Source of the DNA: a virus
IMG/VR virus record: IMGVR_UViG_3300028393_000263
Span: 1 to 29,525 of that record
Length of the DNA stretch: 29,525 nt
Direction: 5' to 3' (one strand)
Below, in pieces: positions 27,680 to 29,525 of this stretch (position 1 is the stretch's first letter; the number at the start of each line of letters is the position of its first letter). The notes under the pieces are model-generated. The model was not told the DNA's origin. It saw only the letters and a program-made list of their open reading frames with translations, and did no database searches. Both the position numbers and the translations under genes were made by a program.

Positions 27680-27816
27680 GCAATAACGCACCGTATAAAG
27701 GTTCACCCGCCGTCGGTGGCGGAAGCGGACCTTACAAACAGTCGCCGCCTCCGAAGCCTCCGGTTAAGCCAAGTCCGAAGCCGGTTCCAAGTGGCAGCGG
27801 ACCTTACCGTAAGTGA
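27676..27816 (+). CDS. Pro-rich repeat peptide (46 aa)
   Basis: ATG 27676 overlaps the previous stop as ATGA. The product is MSNNAPYKGSPAVGGGSGPY, KQSPPPKPPVKPSPKPVPSG and SGPYRK. It carries the unit (G)GSGPYK twice and P-Y-K once more, around a Pro/Lys-rich core. It is intrinsically disordered in character and has no known family. It is the last gene before the bidirectional terminator. A role as a linker or in periplasmic or membrane binding is possible but unsupported. Confidence 0.5.
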   Translation: MSNNAPYKGSPAVGGGSGPYKQSPPPKPPVKPSPKPVPSGSGPYRK

Positions 27817-27827
27817 TTCAAACGAAA

Positions 27828-27860
27828 ATCCCCCGGCGGTAATAAAAACCATCGGGGGAT
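27828..27860. terminator. bidirectional intrinsic terminator
   Basis: ATCCCCCG (27828-27835) pairs perfectly with CGGGGGAT (27853-27860), with an inner GGT/ACC pairing (27838-27840 and 27848-27850). On the minus strand it is followed by TTTTCGTTT; on the plus strand by AATTGTTTC. It lies between two converging operons and can stop transcription both ways, better in the minus direction because of the T-rich run. Confidence 0.7.
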
Positions 27861-27880
27861 AATTGTTTCTACGCGTAAGG

Positions 27881-29065
27881 TCAGCGTCCTAACGACTTCA
27901 TCACGTTGGCGACAAAGTCCTCGCTCTTGGCAGAGTTAGTATTGGCCGACTTGAAGCCGGGATTCGTCGCTTTCGAGCTTACACCGGGTTCGCTTCCACG
28001 ATACTTCGCCAGTTCGGCTTTGAGGCGCTTGTTTATCTCCACCTGAGAATAGAGAAGCTCACGGTATTTTGGCGCGGCAGCGGCCCACAAGGCGGCCTTG
28101 GCGAGGTCTTCTTCGCTGTTCTCGCCATTGAAGATCTGTTGGGCGAGGTTAAGTCGGCCATTCAGCTCTGTGTTCCATTCCTCGTCGTTTTCACGCGGCT
28201 CAAAGATTTCAAGCGCACGGGCATTCTCGCTGACCTTTGTCCAAGTTTTATTGGCCGACTCCAATGCAGCGCGAGTGCCTTGCTCGTTCTCCTGCTGATA
28301 CTTCGAGATGATCGAGTCGTAGTCAGCCTTTGCTTCGGACATCTCAGCAGACTTCTCGCCGTTAATTTCGTCGTACTTGACGATAAGAGCGCCAAGTTTC
28401 GCCTTTTTAGAGGGCGAAAGACCTTCGACAATGTCGTCGATCTGAGAGTTCCGGTAGTCGTTTTCAGGTGACTTGAGCAGGCCAACGAGCCTATCGCCAT
28501 CAGTGCCGACGACAGACTTCATCGACTCGAACACGCCGGTAATCTTGCCTTCGTATTTCTTAACGAACTCAGGATGACGCTCGATATCAAGCAAGCGAAC
28601 ACGCTCAGAAAGCGCGTCACGCTCCTCTTGCAACGTCTTGAACTGCGCTTCGGCATTGGGATTGGCAACCTTGCCAGCCTTGAACTCGTCCAATTGTTTT
28701 GCGAGCTGCGCCTTCTCTTCCTTGATCTTACGGAAAGCATCAGCGGCTTTCGTAGACTTGATGGACTCAGGGATGCCAGAGTCATCAGTAGCCGAGGAAT
28801 CCTCGGTAGCTGGAGCCTTCTGCTTTGAAGTGAACATCTGCTCGATATCCATCTCAGACCTACTGAGTTTGGAATTCGACTCAGACTTTGGCGTCGATGA
28901 CTTCTTCTGCTTAGGCTCTTCAGTTACCTGAGAGGCAGAATTGGCCGACTCATCAGCCGATGCGGCGTCATCAAGAGTGTTTGCCTTGAACGCGTCGATG
29001 AACGAGTTGCCAAAGTCAGGCGGTTGCGTGGAGTGAATTACGGGGGAGTTGAGTGGTTCTTCCAT
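27881..29065 (-). CDS. scaffold-like protein, coiled-coil (394 aa)
   Basis: 394 residues from ATG 29065. The N-terminal ~100 residues are Ser/Asp/Glu/Lys-rich and disordered. Residues ~105-170 form a long coiled coil (EEKAQLAKQLDEFKAGKV and LQEERDALSERVRLLDIE). The remainder is helical and acidic. The C-terminus is a short basic amphipathic helix (DFVANVMKSLGR) of the kind capsid scaffolds use to bind the shell. The acidic helical build with such an end is typical of phage scaffolding proteins. Normally it lies just before the capsid gene on the same strand; here it is on the opposite strand, about 5 kb away. Assignment is by architecture only. Confidence 0.6.
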   Translation of the reverse strand: MEEPLNSPVIHSTQPPDFGNSFIDAFKANTLDDAASADESANSASQVTEEPKQKKSSTPKSESNSKLSRSEMDIEQMFTSKQKAPATEDSSATDDSGIPESIKSTKAADAFRKIKEEKAQLAKQLDEFKAGKVANPNAEAQFKTLQEERDALSERVRLLDIERHPEFVKKYEGKITGVFESMKSVVGTDGDRLVGLLKSPENDYRNSQIDDIVEGLSPSKKAKLGALIVKYDEINGEKSAEMSEAKADYDSIISKYQQENEQGTRAALESANKTWTKVSENARALEIFEPRENDEEWNTELNGRLNLAQQIFNGENSEEDLAKAALWAAAAPKYRELLYSQVEINKRLKAELAKYRGSEPGVSSKATNPGFKSANTNSAKSEDFVANVMKSLGR

Positions 29066-29068
29066 AAA

Positions 29069-29401
29069 TTAATATTGTTTTTCGAATGTTGCTTCAGGTT
29101 CTCTCGTTGTGTCGGTTACTGCAAGTTTTCGCAGGTTTTCAAGACAATGCGCGTAGCCAGCAGTTACACCGGCAGCAAAAACAATGTCAGATTCCTTGGT
29201 TCCGTTGGATGGCATTGGAATTGGCATCGACTCTGCGACGATGCGTAAAGCCATCCGAAGAAGCGGATTTTGCAGAATAACTGCAAGTTCTGCTGTTTGC
29301 CCCGAAGTTGTCCATTCGAGAATGTCTACCTCAGGCAACTGCATCAGGTTCTTTGCTGTCTCCTTGCGGTTCTTCGTCGAGCCTCTTAGCCAGTTGATCA
29401 T
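29069..29401 (-). CDS. hypothetical protein before the scaffold-like gene (110 aa)
   Basis: 110 residues from ATG 29401; a later ATG at 29344 would leave MQLPEVDILEWTTSGQTAEL and reduce the overlap with the upstream gene from 71 to 14 nt. The core reads AVILQNPLLRMALRIVAESM, then AAGVTAGYAHCLENLRKLAV, an all-helical pattern. It ends 3 nt before the scaffold-like start. I recognise no family. In morphogenesis operons a small protein between portal and scaffold is common, and this may be one. Confidence 0.55.
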   Translation of the reverse strand: MINWLRGSTKNRKETAKNLMQLPEVDILEWTTSGQTAELAVILQNPLLRMALRIVAESMPIPMPSNGTKESDIVFAAGVTAGYAHCLENLRKLAVTDTTREPEATFEKQY

Positions 29402-29525
29402 ACTTTGATTTCTTGTTTCGTTTGAGTTTGTGTCTTTCGGGAATTGGATCGAGAACGTCGTCTAGCCTCATCGGCTTCTCTTTGTTGACAACATCGCGCT
29501 TGGGTCGAATCACCTTCGTCACCTC
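29331..29525 (-). CDS. partial basic protein, 3' end
   Basis: A frame open to the edge of the window ends at 29331. A GTG at 29522 could be a start, but the frame continues past it (GAG before it), so this may be the C-terminal part of a larger gene, for example a portal-type protein. The visible 63 codons read TKVIRPKRDVVNKEKPMRLD, DVLDPIPERHKLKRNKKSKY and an acidic end. It is Lys/Arg/Asp/Glu-rich and disordered. The function cannot be judged. Confidence 0.45.
   Translation of the reverse strand, partial: EVTKVIRPKRDVVNKEKPMRLDDVLDPIPERHKLKRNKKSKYDQLAKRLDEEPQGDSKEPDAVA

Noticed and set aside
1-29525. CRISPR arrays, tRNA genes, insertion sequences, attachment sites
   Set aside because: I found no regularly spaced repeats, no cloverleaf-like sequence, no transposase or integrase frame and no long direct repeat.

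Overview
The window is part of a tailed double-stranded DNA bacteriophage genome (Caudoviricetes). It carries virion proteins, a lysis cassette and a phage recombination and replication module. I see no rRNA, tRNA, integrase or bacterial housekeeping gene. Both ends cut through genes. The host is probably a diderm (Gram-negative type) bacterium, because the lysis cassette ends with a nested spanin-like pair whose second member has a lipoprotein signal. Almost no start codon has a Shine-Dalgarno sequence. That would fit hosts that use SD-independent initiation, such as Bacteroidota or some Verrucomicrobiota, but I cannot name the host.

Layout. (1) 1-5818, plus strand: end of a Gly-rich virion protein, two long coiled-coil proteins that look like internal virion or DNA-ejection proteins, and two small basic phage proteins. 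(2) 5815-11152, minus strand: primase-helicase, a run of small genes, a RuvC-like resolvase, an HNH nuclease, SSB and an SF2 helicase. (3) 11234-14848, minus: small regulators, an OB-fold-like protein, a RecE-type exonuclease, a RecT annealing protein and a MerR/excisionase-like HTH protein. (4) 14990-16982, minus: a cytosine-5 DNA methyltransferase whose frame is almost fully overlapped by a second long same-strand ORF, then a structured stretch with alternating hairpins. (5) 16979-20675, minus: many tiny ORFans, a transglycosylase-like lysin and a GP88/DUF7227-like protein. (6) 20676-20973: divergent promoter region. (7) 20974-27816, plus: HTH protein (possible small terminase), PD-(D/E)XK-like protein, major capsid protein, an HNH gene set between two terminators, appendage and tail-fibre proteins, holin-like proteins and spanins. 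(8) 27828-27860: bidirectional terminator. (9) 27881-29525, minus: scaffold-like protein and two upstream genes that run out of the window.

How it works together. The minus-strand genes form tightly coupled early operons, with many ATGA/GTGA overlaps. They supply origin-type priming and unwinding, end resection (RecE), strand annealing (RecT with SSB) and junction resolution (RuvC-like). This suggests recombination-dependent replication that uses the host polymerase, since no DNA polymerase is visible here. The plus-strand genes supply capsid, fibres and lysis. Unusually, the scaffold-like gene lies on the strand opposite the capsid gene.

The most unusual signals are these: the two-frame methyltransferase locus; the four alternating arms downstream of it; an over-represented octamer GTCGGCCA (17 copies, both strands); promoter-like -10 elements set 9-10 nt from start codons (possible leaderless mRNAs); and a recurrent AATCCnATG start context.
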